A DNA stretch of 64,000 nucleotides from Planococcus citri (taxonomy: Eukaryota > Arthropoda > Insecta > Hemiptera > Pseudococcidae): the NCBI RefSeq assembly GCF_950023065.1, contig NC_088681.1:16182001-16246000 (forward strand), given 5' to 3'. The translations under genes were made by a program, and so were the position numbers. The notes under the pieces are model-generated. The model had not been told where the DNA came from, made no database searches, and was given only the letters and a program-made list of their open reading frames with translations. Below are positions 1 through 11,829 of this stretch, piece after piece (position 1 is the stretch's first letter; every line of letters starts with the position of its first letter).

Positions 1-2905
1 GTCTTAAAAATTATTTTTCATGTTTTCGTAATTTTTAATAGGTAATTTTAAATCAAATTTGCATATTTGACCGAACTGACGATAAATTCATACCACAGTG
101 TGACAAAACTTTGAATTTAATTGCGTTGTTTTTCTGTATTTTTTCAAGGATTAATTTTTATGATTCATTTATGGAACCAGTTGAAAATTGAAAATTTGAA
201 ATCTATGAAAAATATTTCAAATGATTCACTTTGAATCTGCGAGTCGTTATGATTTTTCGCGAATGATTCAGTTTGAAAAAATGTCATCCCTTATGCATAA
301 TTAAAATATTTATCACTCATCATCCTTCATCTTGAATAATTTTTTTCCAAGTTTGATTGCTGAATGAATTCAGGTCAAATCGTTTGCGAATAAACCATCA
401 GTCGTAAACGATTCGTTTGAAAAATTGTAATTACAAACACCCCAAAAAAAATTCAATTATTGAATCATATTGTATAATTATTTTGCTTTTAAAAAATCCA
501 CTTTTTAAAAAATAATTTACTCGAAAAACCGTAATCGTTGGTGGACGATTCGCTTAAGAACATTTAAATTAATTTGAATGGTTCGAGAATCTTTTCAAAA
601 AAAGTCAATGAGTTTTGAAAATTATTCAATTCGCTTAAAAAAATAGTCGAATCGTTCGAAAATGATCCACTTATTTGCTGATATCATCTAAATGTCTCAC
701 TCTAGTCACTCTTTGAGGAACTAATGGTTTTGAACACAATTGATTATTTTAAAAATGTAAATTGTTCGTGAACGATTCATTTTAAAATAATGAAGTCGTT
801 TTAAATTTGATCGTTCTTGAACGATTCGTTTTAAAATAGTTGAATTTGTAAGTTAAAACGTCCCTAAATGATTCACTTGTATCATGTGAATTTTTGAATT
901 TTAAAATACTGACATTTTTGGAAATGATTCACTTTCACTCAATAAACTTGAAGTCGTTCGTGAATTGAATCACTCGTAAATGATTCACTTGTTTATTTAT
1001 TTGTTTATTTTTTTCCTGAGAAGTCAAGTTTTTTAATTTTTTTTTTTTTTTGAATATTAAATTAATCAACTTTTCAAAAATGATCGACTCGGAAAATAGA
1101 AGTCGTTCGTGAACGATTCGTTTTGAAATGACTGATTCGTTCGCGAACCATTCATTTATACATGTGAATTTTTGTGTTTCAAAATATTAAAGTTTTCGGA
1201 AAGATTCAGTCAAAGATCTCGGGTCGTTCGTGAATGATTCGTTTGTATGCAACAGTTGAATCATTCGTGAACGATTCATTTGCTCATATGTTTCATTTTT
1301 TTTTTCAACTTGATCTTTCATATTTTACTTTTCAAAGAACCAATTTTTCAAAAATAATTCACTCAAAAAATAAAAGTTGTTCGTGAACGACTCGTTTGAA
1401 ATCAATTGAATCGTTCGCTAATGATTCACATGCATCATAATGTGTATTTTTGCGTTTTAAAATGACGACTTTCTGAGTTTCTGGAAATGAAATAATTTAA
1501 TCAACATTAAGTGCACTCAATAAACTCGAGTCGTTCGTGAATGATTCGCTCGAATAAGCAGTTGAATCATTCATAAATTATTCGATCATGGTTCTTTTGT
1601 TTATTTACATTTTTGATTTTAGTTTTTGAAGAACTGACTTTTCAGAAATGATTCAAATTCACTCTAAAAAATCAGAATCGTTCGTGAACGATTCGTTTTG
1701 AAATTGCTGAATCCTTCGCCAATGATCTACTTGTGTATGTTGACTCAGCATTTAGCTTTTTAAAAAAACCAACATTATTTTTGAAAATGATTCATTTGAG
1801 GAACTTGAGTCGTTCGTGAACGATTTGCTAAAAAATGATTGAATCGTTCGAAAACGATTCACTCGGTTACCCATTTGTGAAAATATTTCATTTTTTAAAA
1901 ACTCATTCACGAACGATTCGTTTTTGAAACAGCTGAATAATTTGAGTCGTTCGTGACCGATTCTCTCGAAAATGATTGAATCATTCAAAAATGAGTCATG
2001 CTCATGTGTTCACTTTTTCCATTCAAATGTTCTATTTTATTTTATTTTTCAAGGAACCAAAGTTTTTGGAAATTATTATTCATTCAAAATCCGAGTCGTT
2101 CGTGAACGATTTGTTCAAAACTGATTGAATCGTTCGAAAACAATTTACTCGGTCACCCATTTTGTGAAAATCATTCATTTTTAAAAAATTCATTCACGAA
2201 CGATTCGTTTTGAAACAGCTGAATAATTTGAGTCGTTCGTGAATGATTCTCTTGAAAATAATTTAATCATTCAAATATGAGTCATTTATGTTCACTTTTT
2301 TCATTCAAATGTTCTATTTTATTTTTGAGGAACCAAAGTTTTTGAAAATTATTTATTCAAAATCCGAGTCGTTCGTGAACGATTTGTTCTTAAAAAATAT
2401 TGACTCTTGGCCTTTTTTTGAATGTTGAAAAACTGATTCATTTTTTTGTCGATTAATTTTTCGCTGAGATTTATTCGTTTGCGATTGATTCTTTTTTAAA
2501 AATGTATCTAAATTCACTAATTATTTCCTAAAATCTTGGATGCTGGAATGTTTTTTTTTATTCATTTGATGGAATGATAATTCAAATTATTTTTTATGCT
2601 AGTTGCATTTTATTGCAAATTAGTAAAATTTTTAATTTCAATGTCAAAATTGAAATCCGTGTTTTTTTTTCATTTAATCAATAATATTTGAACATCAAAC
2701 CGGAATAAAATTTGTTCTGAATCGACCCTTTTGAAATAAAAACTATGAAATTTTAAATTTTGTTGTCGGTTAATTTTTGAAAAAATGTGTAATTATTTTA
2801 ACTCCTGCAATTCATAATGAACCTAAAAAATTATTATTCATAATTATTCATATTGTACACCTGTTGACGTGTTTTCTAAACAGATGTTTTTCTCTTTTTT
2901 TTCAG
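1..2905 (+). other. Intron of KAT7-like gene (3' part), mostly tandem repeat
   Basis: This is non-coding DNA ending at the acceptor ttttttcag. No exon of the MYST zinc-finger region is visible here. About 220-2400 is the repeat array listed separately; 2400-2905 is AT-rich unique sequence with a polypyrimidine stretch before the exon. Confidence 0.8.
225..2400. repeat. TTCGTGAACGATTCG-type degenerate tandem array (copy A)
   Basis: Dozens of degenerate copies of a GAGTCGTTCGTGAACGATTC-like unit alternate with GTTGAATCATTC and AT-rich spacers such as TTTTTGAAA, at irregular 40-110 bp spacing. The unit core TTCGTGAACGA is partly self-complementary. A higher-order repeat is visible: about 1800-2010 and 2095-2300 share a long common block containing ATTCACGAACGATTCG, AACAGCTGAATAATTTGAG and TTCACTTTTT. 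Related arrays are at 25975-27145 and 34900-36650. Confidence 0.85.
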
Positions 2906-3092
2906 AAAAGACAAAATATCCGTTTGGGAAGTCGATGGCAAAAAGTATAAAACCTACTCGCAGAATTTATGCCTTCTAGCGAAATTTTTCCTAGACCATA
3001 AAACATTATATTATGATGTTGAGCCCTTCCTGTTCTACATCATGACCATTTGCGATGGCGATGGCTGCCATATCGTCGGGTATTTCAGCAAA
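2906..3092 (+). CDS. KAT7 (chm): KAT7/HBO1-like MYST histone acetyltransferase, internal exon (autoacetylation-site exon)
   Basis: The exon encodes 62 full codons of the MYST acetyltransferase domain, plus one leading base that completes a split codon. It follows a strong polypyrimidine tract ending in ttttttcag and is followed by gtaagt. The peptide contains SVWEVDG, NLCLLAKFFLDHK and the block TLYYDVEPFLFY, ending in CHIVGYFSK. The Lys of LDHK (codon 3000-3002) is the lysine autoacetylated across the MYST family. The family normally reads YCQNLCLL at residues 17-24 of this exon, but here it is YSQNLCLL. The enzyme transfers acetyl from acetyl-CoA to histone lysines; KAT7 acts in a BRPF/JADE-ING complex on H3K14 and H4 in the nucleus. 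The upstream exons (N-terminus, zinc fingers) lie outside the window. The symbol rests on the next two exons, whose residues fit KAT7 better than KAT5, KAT6 or KAT8. Confidence 0.93.
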
Positions 3093-4050
3093 GTAAGTTC
3101 ACATCGAGTTTATTTAATCTAATTTTATGTAGAAAACAAACAGACAGCGAAAGGAAAAAAATATTCACGTCGACGAGAATAGAAAATTCACGTTGAAAGG
3201 TAAAACTTTGACAGTTATTTAATTAAGAGTTGCAAAGAGCGGATTAAACTCATTAATTTAGAGGTTTCTAGATGTGTATAAACGTGACAATTGAATTTTC
3301 TCTGTCGCTTGTTGTAATCGTCTCATTCGTAAACTTTCGACGTCGATGCGCGTGTCCTTTTCCATTTTTTTTTTCTTCTTCATCTTAATCTAAAATTTGT
3401 CTGGATTCGGTGCTGTACTCGTAATTAACATTTAGATTGATTCGAAGCCTCCTCGAGGTGTTTGTAGAAAGCCTACATGGCGAGACTCGTCTTATTTGTA
3501 CAGAGGGATGATCCGAAGGAACAGGGAAAAAAAGGTAGCTGAAAATATTCCGGGGATAAAGATGCAACCGAGCCTTGTAAAAATAAGAGTGGTAAGAAAA
3601 TGATAATAAGCCGACGGTACCCAGACTCGGAAAACCGTCTGGGCCGTTAACCTCATATAGTCTAATGATCAGTATTGTCGCAGTGTTGCCTACTACGACT
3701 CCCTAATCTAGGCCTATGTTGCAAATTCTAGTGTATATGTATTATGTGGAAAAGGCGGAAACGTGTACGGCTCTAATGGAGTGTTTCTGCTTCGGCGAAT
3801 GCAGTCGATAGTTTTTACGTGGGATTTCCCCTATTTATGGTTTGACAGCGAGCTCAAATCGTCTGCGTGGTGGTGGTTTTTTTTTCACTGGTTTTTTCAT
3901 ATAAATGGATTGAAGGAAAGAGAGGTTCGAAGTTGGAAAAAAATGTATCGATGGTGTAGAGTGATTTTAGGGTGGTTGATTGTGTTTCAATTTTGTTGGT
4001 GAGAGAATCGTTATTTAAAAAAAAAATTGTTTTTGCGTAAGATTTTTCAA
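3093..4050. other. Unique intronic sequence, no gene seen
   Basis: Moderately GC-rich unique DNA follows the exon donor. Short ORFs here (for example 3763-4002 on +) are tryptophan- and phenylalanine-rich by chance and have no recognisable domain. Nothing else can be assigned. Confidence 0.5.
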
Positions 4051-4935
4051 AATGTTTATTCTAATATTCTCATTTTTGATTTTGGGACAACCTTCCAAAT
4101 GTAGAAAGTTGTTTCAATCTTACTAACAAAAATTTTAGCCAATTTTGACAAAAAACGGATCTTTCCTACAATTGATGCAGAATTGGGATTTTCATGCAAT
4201 TTTGGGTAAAGAAATAAGATTTTTTTTTTGTAATTCTGGTGAACAAAAAGTAAGATTTTAAGGCAAATTATGACCAAAAAAACAAGTCTTTTTGGGATTT
4301 TGAAAAAAAATAGACTTTCTGGAAATTTTGACAAAAAACAGTTTTTTTTTCTCAACTTTCATAAAAACAGCAGGATTTTTTGCAATTTTGGCAAAAAAAA
4401 ATTTAAAAGCCAGACTTACTGAAAATTTTGTCAAATAATTGATTTTTTAAAATTTCAGCAAAAAGCAAGACTTTTTGACAATTCTGATTTTAAAAAACAT
4501 GCTTATTCTTGGCAATTTTTACAAAAGAGCTTTTCGAAAAAAGTAGAATTTTTCGCCATCTAGTATTTTTCATAAGTTTGATAAACTGACTTATTTTTGG
4601 CCATATTTTTCCAACAAAAAAAGCAAGACATTCTCAAAATTCTGTCAAAAAAAGTGTTTATGCAATATTTTAGCAAATAACATGACTCGAGAATTTAGAT
4701 TTTTGAAAAACATGTTTTTTTGGAAATTTTGACAAAACATGAATCTTTATTACAGTTTTTACAAAAAAAGTAAGCTTAATCGCAATTTTGGAAGAAAAAT
4801 TGAATTTTTCGATAATTTTAACAAAAAAGTCAAATTTTGTTTGAATTTGAGGAAAAAATAAGACTTTTTGAAAAGTTTGACTAGGGGAAAAAATGTATTT
4901 TCTATTATTTTGGCAAAAAGCAAGACAGTTTGCTT
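4050..4935. repeat. Degenerate TTTTGGCAAAAAA/AAGACTTTTTG array
   Basis: Units of roughly 30-45 bp are built from AATTTTGGCAAAAAA and GCAAGACTTTTTG-like blocks. The same family resumes at 5500-6110 and, in reverse orientation, at 21530-22650 (TTTTTGCCAAAATTG and AAAAAGTCTC). Confidence 0.8.
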
Positions 4936-4939
4936 TTGG

Positions 4940-5475
4940 TAATCTTGACTTTAAGGTCATTGACCTGTCTGTGTAGCTCCTCAAGGCTGTTTGTCTGCTT
5001 ATCTGACCTCTCAAGGTCATTGACCTGTCTGTGTAGCTCCTCAAAGCCGTATGTCTGCTTATCTGACCTCTCAAGGTCATTGACCTGCTGTGTAGCTCCT
5101 CAAGGTCGTATGTCTGCTTATCTGACATCTCTCGAGAAGTCATATAGACGGGTCGTCTATATGACTTCTCGAAATTGTCTGTCCGCTTGTCTGGCGTCTT
5201 GAGGTCATTGACCTCGCTACCCTGCTTTCCAAGGTCGTTTGTCTGTCTGACGTATCAAGGTCACTGACCCATGGGCCTTGGGTCCGGCCTCTTAAGATCA
5301 TTGATCCACATGGCTAGCCTCCCAAGGTCGTCTCTCAGCCTGGCTGGTTTCTTAAAGTCAATGACCTGTCTGTTTGGCCTCTTAAGGTCACTGATTTACC
5401 TATGTAGACTTCCATAAGTCGTTTGTCTGGCTGTCTCGCTTCTTAAGGTCAATGACCTGTCTGTTGGCTTCTTTA
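4940..5475. repeat. IR1 (AGGTCA-N-TGACCT) tandem array 1
   Basis: The array has a unit of about 60 bp early on (three near-identical units at 4950-5115), then becomes degenerate. Each unit has CTCAAGGTCATTGACCTGTC followed by a GTCTGCTTATCTGACCTC-like part. Exact AGGTCA-W-TGACCT palindromes are at 4954-4966, 5014-5026, 5074-5086, 5202-5214 and 5446-5458. The one at 5202 extends to a 15-bp perfect palindrome with G and C flanks. The array is embedded in the TTTTGGCAAAA array. Confidence 0.85.
5133..5171. repeat. Perfect 18-bp hairpin with 3-nt loop
   Basis: The left arm is CGAGAAGTCATATAGACG (5133-5150), the loop is GGT, and the right arm 5154-5171 is its exact reverse complement. It interrupts the IR1 array between units. 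Its function is unknown. Confidence 0.85.
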
Positions 5476-5499
5476 AAAAAACAGCTTGTATAAAAAAAA

Positions 5500-6110
5500 C
5501 TAGGCAGGACTTTTGCAATTTAGGAAGAAAAGTAATTTTTTTTGGTACTTAATTTCAATTTTTTTTTCAATTTTGACAAAAAAATGTTTTTTTTTTTGTA
5601 ATAAAACAAAATTAAGACGTTCTGGAAATTTTGACCTAGTAAAAAAGTTTCTTCTATAATTTTAGCAGAAAACAAGTCTTTTTGACGATTTTGATTAAAA
5701 AAACAATCATGATTCTTACAATTTTTATAAAAAAGTTGTATTTTTCGAAATTTGGGTAAAGAAAGTAGGTAACTTTTTTTTGCAGTTTTTACCCTAAAGA
5801 TGTTTTTTTTTTGATCGGACTTTCTCGAAATTTGGCCCATTAAAGATTTTCTGTAATTTTGACTAAAACAAGACTTTTTGCAATTTTGTTTTAAAAAAAC
5901 ATGGTTTTTTTTTGCAGTTTTTACAAAGCATGGATCTTTCTTACAGTTTTTTTTTTCAAAAAAATAGGTAGGATTTTTTGCAATTTTGGCAAATGAAAGA
6001 AGTTTTTTTTGATGAGTGTGTGTGATAAAAAACTGACTTTTTTTGCAATTTTTACTGAAGAAGCAGTATTTTGTGGCATTTTGTGGCAAAAAGAACAGGT
6101 CTGTCTGGAA
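5500..6110. repeat. Degenerate oligo-T/GCAATTTTG array, continuation
   Basis: Repeats of TTTTTGCAATTTTG, TTTACAAAAAA and AGACTTTTTG blocks are the same family as 4050-4935. The long - strand frame here (5520-6089) is low-complexity K/N/F-rich and is not a gene. Confidence 0.75.
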
Positions 6111-6639
6111 ATAATTATGTTCTTTGCAATTTCAGTATAAAATAATAAGTATGTACTTCATTGTAATTTTTTTGAAAATGAATCTGTGGCTTTTTCAAAA
6201 ATTAGATTTTTGTGATGAAAAATTGAAATTATTTATTTTTTTTACAAGTAGGTACATATTTTGATTTTTGGAGAAAAATTGAGAGCTAAAAAATAAAAAG
6301 AAACAGAACATTCAAAGTTTTATTTCTCAAATTTTAAAGTTGAACTGATATTGTAGGGACCTTTATTTTTTTGTAATCTTGAAAAATTAGCTATAAATAT
6401 CTCCGGCTTTTTCTCCCTGTAGTTACGTGGTAGGCAAACCAATTTACATTTGTGTATTTCGGATTGCTGTAGCTATCACCAGGAAAATTATTCGAAGTTT
6501 GCGGCGCTTATGTTAGTTCAAATTGATTGAGTCGAGTATTGTATGGTTTTGTGTGGAGAAGGGTATACTTGAATTCTCATTTTTGAAGCATTCAAAATTT
6601 TGATTGAAAGAGCCTTGTATTTTTTAAACTTGTTAATTT

Positions 6640-6674
<35 letters not shown>

Positions 6675-8110
6675 GAAAAAATGGTATATTTTGTTAATTT
6701 ATTCAAAGGAAAGATACATATTAAAGCAAAGCTTGTTTCCATGCTTCATCATGGCAGTTTGGTGAATTTTAAATGTTTTTATGGGAACGTGGCTCACTTT
6801 TTTAAAAACTAATTAATAATACAAACTGGTAGACCTGGAAAGAAACACTAAATTAAGAAATGATTAAAAAATTCTGGTATAATTTGAAAATTACCAAAAT
6901 AAAGAGCACAGAAAATATCTCGAGCTACTCGAAACGTTCGATAAAACTTCACCCCGCCCAAATTTCACGCTTTTACTCCATTTCATATCTAATAATGATT
7001 TTTTTTTTCAACGATGGAAACATTTTTGAAATTTTTCTCTTTTTTTGCGACAATCAAACGTGGCGAAAAATCCACATCTTTCGTTATAAAAGAAAGAAAA
7101 AAAACTTTCTTTTTTGATATTACTCTCTCTTTCGCGTCGAAACGATTTTCAACTCTGCTTATTTGGGAATTTTCGTCTAGATGAAAAAAATTTCAAATTA
7201 CGAAATTATCATCCTACGTACACGTGTCTAGCTCAGGCTGTCGTTATACTACACAGAGGTTCGAAATTCTTCGCTTACGAGTATTTTCGTCTTCGTCACA
7301 TAGGCTCGTTAAAAACGTCTAATTACGACGAGTATAAAGCTAAAGCTGATTTTTGTATACTTGTTTTTCTTTTCGTCTGTTGCTTTGCTTCCCTTCCCAC
7401 TGCGAAAGTTATAGTCTAGTCGTGTAATTGAACTACGTTGACCCGACTCCTAACCGATTTGTTTTTTATCTCGAAGCTCGAATTGGTTGACTTTTTTTTT
7501 TTTTTTGGTGCTCTTTTCTTTACGAAATTTTTCTACCTTTGACCGGTATGGGAGAGAGAAACTGTAATACGTTATTGTATAGCGAGTTGAGTATACATTT
7601 GTCGACTCTTTCGAATAGCTTCGTAGAATTTTGGTAGTACAATGGTTTATCATTATTGTAGCGAGTCAATGTATGAATACGGAATGGTATATAGCACTAT
7701 ACACACTGTGATGTGCCAGGGGCAGGGCAAGAGCGTCTAGTATAATATCTTGTTATAGGGCCAAAGAATAAAGTGAAATTTCCCGAAGGAAACTCGATTA
7801 TGAAAAAGTTACCGATATAATTTCCTTGTTGGCGCGATGCGACGAGTCTCGAACTCGACTCGAGGAAAATCTAATTTACACCGCTGTTGTAGCATAGTCG
7901 AGGTGATGAACTTATCTGTGTTGTGTATACGTTCGATTTTCCTGTCGTGTTTATATTATTTACTCGCGTATTTACTTCGGTGTATATTATTTGGAATATT
8001 TGTATTCATATTTACCTACTACATAGTAAATAATGTAAAAGTATAAAAAATACATTTTTGGGATATCTCTGAGAAGTCGGGGATAGGTATCTCAGTTTTT
8101 CGTGAATTTC
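6110..8110. other. Unique intronic sequence with a 30-nt T tract
   Basis: No gene is recognised. A run of 30 T lies at 6642-6671, the kind of homopolymer left by a retroposed A-tail, although no source gene is visible next to it. About 7100-8050 is more balanced in composition with scattered TCGTCT/ACGAG motifs; the short ORFs there lack any recognisable domain. Confidence 0.5.
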
Positions 8111-8355
8111 TACTCTCTAAATTTGAAACAGTCAATTTCACTGCTTAGCAGTCACGACATTTTGCCTTTTTAAAGCAGTAGTTTTTTTTACTGCAAAACA
8201 GTGAAAAATTACTGAATTGGTCAGTCAAAATGATTTTTTACTGACCAATTCAGTAATTTTTCTCTGTTTTGCAGTAAAAAAAACTACTGCTTTAAAAAGG
8301 CAAAATGTCGTGACTGCTAAGCAGTGAAATTTGACTGCTTTAAATTTAGAGAGTA
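8111..8355. mobile_element. Full-length palindromic MITE with TA target duplication
   Basis: A nearly perfect inverted repeat spans the whole 245 bp, centred near 8233. The ends read TA-CTCTCTAAATTT and AAATTTAGAGAG-TA, so the terminal TA dinucleotides look like the target-site duplication of a Tc1/mariner-superfamily element. Arms include CTGCTTAGCAGTCACGACAT and its complement. There is no coding capacity. Confidence 0.85.
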
Positions 8356-9594
8356 GGCATCTCTTTGCATAAGAGGATTTGCTTTGTTAGACGTCCATCG
8401 GAAGTTTTTTCTTTAGAAAATGGTTATTTAGAAGTGTTCTAGCCAGAAATGGAAAATTGGGGAAAAAATTAACAGACTTCAATTTTTCGTTTTTTTTTCA
8501 ATTTGGGGCTCCATACAAGTGAAGATAATCAACATTTTTGGCATTGGAAGCTCCATTCGGACTCAAAGCGACCAACATATTTTCGGTGATAGTTTTTTAG
8601 ACTATAATCCATACACGAAAAAGTGCTCTAGAAGTTGATTTTGTATTTTTTTTTCGGGGACCAAAAAAATGCGCTGGCAAAATGAAGGTACTACCTGCCC
8701 CATTTGGAAAAGTGCAATTTTGAAATTTTTTCCCCGCACAACGAGGGGGTGGACCCTCAAAAAGGTGATTTTGGGGACATGGTCGGGACCGAAAAAACTC
8801 GACGGGGTTGTGTTGGGGGACTTCTCCCGATACCAAATATGTAATTTTTTTCCGTGAAACCCTGCACAACTGCATTCTATGGCACTTTGAATGCGATTTT
8901 TATGCATTTTTGGCCATTTTTGATGGTAAAATGGCTCTCATGTCTACGATATGGCTGAGGACCGAACAATTTCTTGGACGTTTGTTAGACGGGGCTATTT
9001 GAAGCCCAACTGCGCAAAAACGGCGAAAAAATACTTGCACAACGCGATTTTATGAGCACTAATAGGCTTGTTACCACTCCCCCGCCCCCCGAAATAAATA
9101 ATGCATTGTGAATTCGATAATATCGATGCGACCCATCAAAATGGTATACAATTTCACGCCGAACACAAAAATCGCAATCATTTTAAATTCTGACACCCCC
9201 GCGGTGGAATTTTGCCCCCCAAACTGAATATAACGATGATATTGAACAAACTTTGCACATTACACGTCGATACTGAGGATTTATGTGTACGCAATCAGAA
9301 TGAATCTCATATTCGTTGCTTGGGAATATTTTTGCTTCAAAAGTTTTCATTCAATCTGCACCCCCTCCCCCCCTCTCAAGACTATGTTTGAACATGGATT
9401 TGAAAACTTGAACATGACCTATCAAAGTGTTATACAATTTCGCGCTGAGCTCGAAAATTGCATTCATTTTTTGATAGAGAGATGGGGTAGGAGAAGTGCA
9501 ATTTCAATTTTGACTTGATATTCGTTCTCAGAGGCACCGAATTATGCGAAAAGGACACCTTAGTCATCAAATTGATTTTTTTTTTAAATTCTGT
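8356..9594. other. Intronic sequence, possibly old transposon, no gene
   Basis: The segment 8590-9000 has overlapping open frames on both strands (about 60-100 codons), which is typical of GC-shifted repeat DNA. I see no conserved domain. C-rich tracts such as that around 9360-9380 resemble those in the fold-back family at 59-61 kb. Confidence 0.4.
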
Positions 9595-10075
9595 TTCCTC
9601 ATTCTCCCTCCAGTTTTTTCAATTTTTGACCACGGCTCTCCCAAAAAATTTTTCTGAAAACATTTTTTTTGGGAGGATCAAAAACACGTTTAAAAGTGCC
9701 AGTTTCGTAGATGTACTCATTCATCTCATCATATTTTTAAAAAATAAACAAAATTTGAAAAACATCATCTTTTAAGGGAAAATTATAAGTAGGTGTAGGA
9801 GGGGTGTACATTTTTTGAGGGATGCCGTGCATAAGTACCTACAACTTACTAGAAAATTGCAAAAAAAGATTTAGATGGAGTTGAGAAAAAAAAAATGTTA
9901 TCTCTAATTCACTAAAGGGGAGGTGTCGTAAAAATGTGGAGGGTCTGAGGGGGGAGGGGTCTGAAATTTTGTACGTAAAGTTTTTTCAATGGTACCTACC
10001 TATCTATCATGCAAATATCAACCTTAAAGCTCTCGGGGGCCAAATTACCATTCTTATCCCCTTCTTATGGCCTTC
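9595..10075 (-). mobile_element. Diverged single-arm remnant of the 59-61 kb fold-back family
   Basis: The segment contains TTTTTTCAATTTTTGACCAC with GGC, then ACACGTTTAAAAGTGC, and ends GCAAATATCAACCTTAAAGC, then TCTCGGGGGCCAAATTACCA, then CTTATGGCC. The same order and nearly the same sequence form the right arm at about 60890-61319 (GCAAATATCAACCCTGAAGC then CTCTCGGGGGCAAATTCACC). Only one arm is evident, and identity is clearly lower. Confidence 0.7.
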
Positions 10076-10359
10076 GTTTGTCAATTCTCTCGTTCATTCA
10101 AATAAAAAATTATGAAATGGGCAGATAAGGGTGCAGAGAAAACGAGAAGAGGGCGAATCTTGAAATCTCATGTACCTTCACGAAGAAAAATATCAAGAAA
10201 AATCTCTCCAATTTTTTAGAAGGAGGGGGGGGGGGCAAAAAAGTCACAAGAAAAGCACGAATTCAGCTTTCTGGATTTTAGTATAGACACCCTAGATACA
10301 AAAATGTGAAATTTTTGGGATAAATTGATTTTTTCATTTTTTTCAACGATTGGGGGGGG

Positions 10360-11690
10360 GGGGACGCACAGTGGGCTATGAGCACCCTCAAAACGCCTGA
10401 AATTCAAAAACTTACAATGAATCTTAAAACAATGGTACAGTGATATCCTCCCTTATGTTTTTGGGGTCGCAGAATACGAATTCGACAATATTTTTTTGTA
10501 GTGGTGAGGGGGTGAGGGGGTGGAAATTCAAAATTTGACAATATTGATGTATGATATGTCGAAATGTATGTTTTTGAGGGTGTAGATCACGAATCTGACA
10601 ATATTTTTTTCGTAGGGGTGAATGGTGGGAGGGGGGGTGAAGGGGGTAAAAACAGTGAAAAATTCAAAATTTGACTATAATGATGTGTGATATGTCGAAA
10701 TGTATGTTTTCGAGGTTGTAGATCACGAATTTGGCAATATTTTTTTCGTAGGGGTGAATAGTGGGGGATGAAGGGGGTGAAAAATTCAAAATTTGACAAT
10801 AATGAAGTGTGATGTGTCTAAATGTATGTTTTTGAGGGTGTAGATCACGAATCTGACAATATTTTCTTCGTATGGGCGAATGGTGGGGGGTGAAAGGGGT
10901 AAAAACGGTGAAAAATTCAAAATTTGACTACATGATGTGTGATATGTCAAAATGTACGTTTTCTAAGGTGTAGAAAGGGTGAAGGGTGGGGGATGAAGAA
11001 TTTTATGTTGGGAAGCCGTTAAAGTCCCAGTAAGAGAAAATTTGTAACATTTTAACGAAATTCACCAAGATTTTTCACTATAATCGACTGTGGAGGTCGC
11101 CGGGGCACTTTGGGGCAAAAATGGCAATTCACATCTTGAAATACACTATCTTGAGTATTACCAGCCACTGGAATTTCCCGTGCATCTACGTGCAAAAATT
11201 TGTTCTATTCCAATTTATGCAACAGAGTGGGCAAAAACGGGATTTTAACATAAATTATGCCTCTATAATTACTTTATAAAAACTAAAATTGAGTAAATTG
11301 ATGAAAAGTACTTACTTTCAGTTGAATTATTCATACTTAGTACATTTAGACATATCACACACCATTATAGTCAAATTTTGAATTTTTCACTGTTTTTACC
11401 CCCTTCACCCCCCCATCATTCGCCCCTACGAAAAAAATATTGTCAGATTCGTGATCTACACCCTCAAAAACATACATTTCGACATATCACACATCAATAT
11501 TGTCAAATTTTGAAGTTCCCACCCCCTCACCTCCTCACCCCACCCCTACAAAAAAAATATTGTCAAATTCGTATTCTGCGACCCCAAAAACATAAGGGAG
11601 GATATCACTGTACCATTGTTTTAGGATTCATTGTAAGTTTTTGAATTTCAGGCGTTTTGAGGGTGCTCACAGCCCACTGTGGGACGTCTT
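10360..11690. mobile_element. Fold-back element carrying 125-135 bp tandem units
   Basis: The outer left arm (CACAGTGGGCTATGAGCACC, AAAACGCCTGAAATTC, about 10368-10500) is repeated in reverse complement at about 11570-11682. Inside the left arm are about four tandem units with AAATGTATGTTTTTGAGGGT, then GTAGATCACGAATCTGAC, then CGTAGGGGTGAATGG. Inverted copies sit at about 11345-11570. The centre (about 11030-11340) is unique. No ORF of note. Confidence 0.8.
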
Positions 11691-11829
11691 CCGGCATGAC
11701 TTCTTTGGACTGAGAGGAAAATCAATAAAATAAGCAATTTGTTTCCTCATAAAATCGAACCATCTTTTGTGGGTGGGAGTGCAAAAAACAAATACTTCCA
11801 GCACTTCATGCATTAGCGTTTTGGAATGG

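Noticed and set aside
4670..5202. ORFs of 90-157 codons over IR1 array 1
   Set aside because: They are translations of the 60-bp satellite on both strands with repeated LSDLSRSLTCLCSSS-like peptides and no start or splice support.
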